Under the pieces are notes generated by a model. That model saw nothing but the letters and a program-made list of their open reading frames with translations. It was not told where the DNA came from and made no database searches. Shown here one piece after another: positions 63,911 through 64,000 of a stretch of DNA of 64,000 nt. The translations under genes and the position numbers were made by a program. Positions within the stretch are counted from its first letter, which is position 1; each line of letters begins with the position of its first letter. The DNA comes from Bacillus sp. FJAT-27264 (GTDB lineage: Bacteria > Bacillota > Bacilli > Paenibacillales > Paenibacillaceae). The stretch covers positions 62,001 through 126,000 of the forward strand of contig NZ_MAQW01000032.1 in NCBI RefSeq assembly GCF_001682855.1, in the 5' to 3' direction.

Positions 63911-64000
63911 TTGATTACTTTAGAAGCTGTTAGCGAACCAATGTCGCCAGAAAATATTGAAATTCAAACATCTATGATGAACTCTCAGCCGTCTTATAAT
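63911..64000 (+). CDS. Start of a possible gene, truncated by the window end
   Basis: A TTG at 63911, behind GCAGGTC, opens a frame of 30 codons to the window edge (starting LITLEAVSEPMSP). The sequence resembles the beginning of GNAT-type acetyltransferases, but it is too short to judge. It may be the target of the inverted repeat just upstream. Confidence 0.3.
   Translation, partial: MITLEAVSEPMSPENIEIQTSMMNSQPSYN

Overview
The window looks like a chromosomal segment of a Paenibacillus-type, low-to-mid GC, spore-forming Firmicute. This rests on S-layer-homology (SLH) surface proteins, YesM/YesN-type two-component regulators next to an LplB/LplC-type sugar ABC transporter, a Spo0E-like phosphatase, RlmH, Mqo, Gram-positive Shine-Dalgarno sequences and rho-independent terminators. 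I see no rRNA, tRNA or CRISPR array.

Layout. 1-5.8 kb: two secreted proteins of unknown function (the first cut by the window edge), a multi-pass permease, an EcsC-family protein behind a foldable leader with a short ORF, and rlmH. 5.8-37.2 kb: an accessory island. The 3' end of rlmH (encoding EPYHK-stop) recurs five more times in the same orientation, near 12.69, 16.54, 19.06, 35.31 and 37.14 kb, and the copies become more degenerate with distance from rlmH. This is the layout expected for repeated insertion of staphylococcal-cassette-chromosome-like (SCC-like) elements into the rlmH 3' end. The segment next to rlmH carries the only large serine recombinase, a nucleoside-deoxyribosyltransferase/TIR-like effector candidate, three small recombinase-linked genes (one frameshifted), and an orphan DndB-like (DGQHR) gene followed by a PemK/MazF-like toxin. 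The last two sit behind four helically phased CCAGG repeats. Segments further out hold a giant dual-kinase hybrid sensor; an AraC regulator and a phosphotransferase; a large segment with a MalT-like regulator, a 1377-residue SLH repeat protein, a diguanylate cyclase, a histidine kinase fused to its response regulator, a surface serine hydrolase, DedA and Spo0E-like proteins; and a HEPN-domain gene.

37.3-49 kb: core-like metabolism. After a leucine-rich-repeat protein comes a beta-glucan locus: a secreted modular GH16 glucanase, YesN/YesM regulators, a solute-binding lipoprotein with two permeases (no ATPase gene, so a shared MsmX-type ATPase is expected), and a divergent GH16 enzyme without a signal peptide. 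The logic would be extracellular cleavage, import of oligosaccharides and intracellular cleavage.

49-64 kb: a LysR regulator divergent from a quinone-oxidoreductase-like enzyme, a DJ-1/PfpI protein, a sporulation-type sensor kinase, an MBL-fold hydrolase, Mqo, and a six-gene operon in which two paralogous luciferase-like monooxygenases bracket an oligopeptide-type ABC importer with a fused double ATPase. The window ends in an inverted repeat and the start of a possible further gene.

All family calls come from reading translated sequence by eye; no database search was run.
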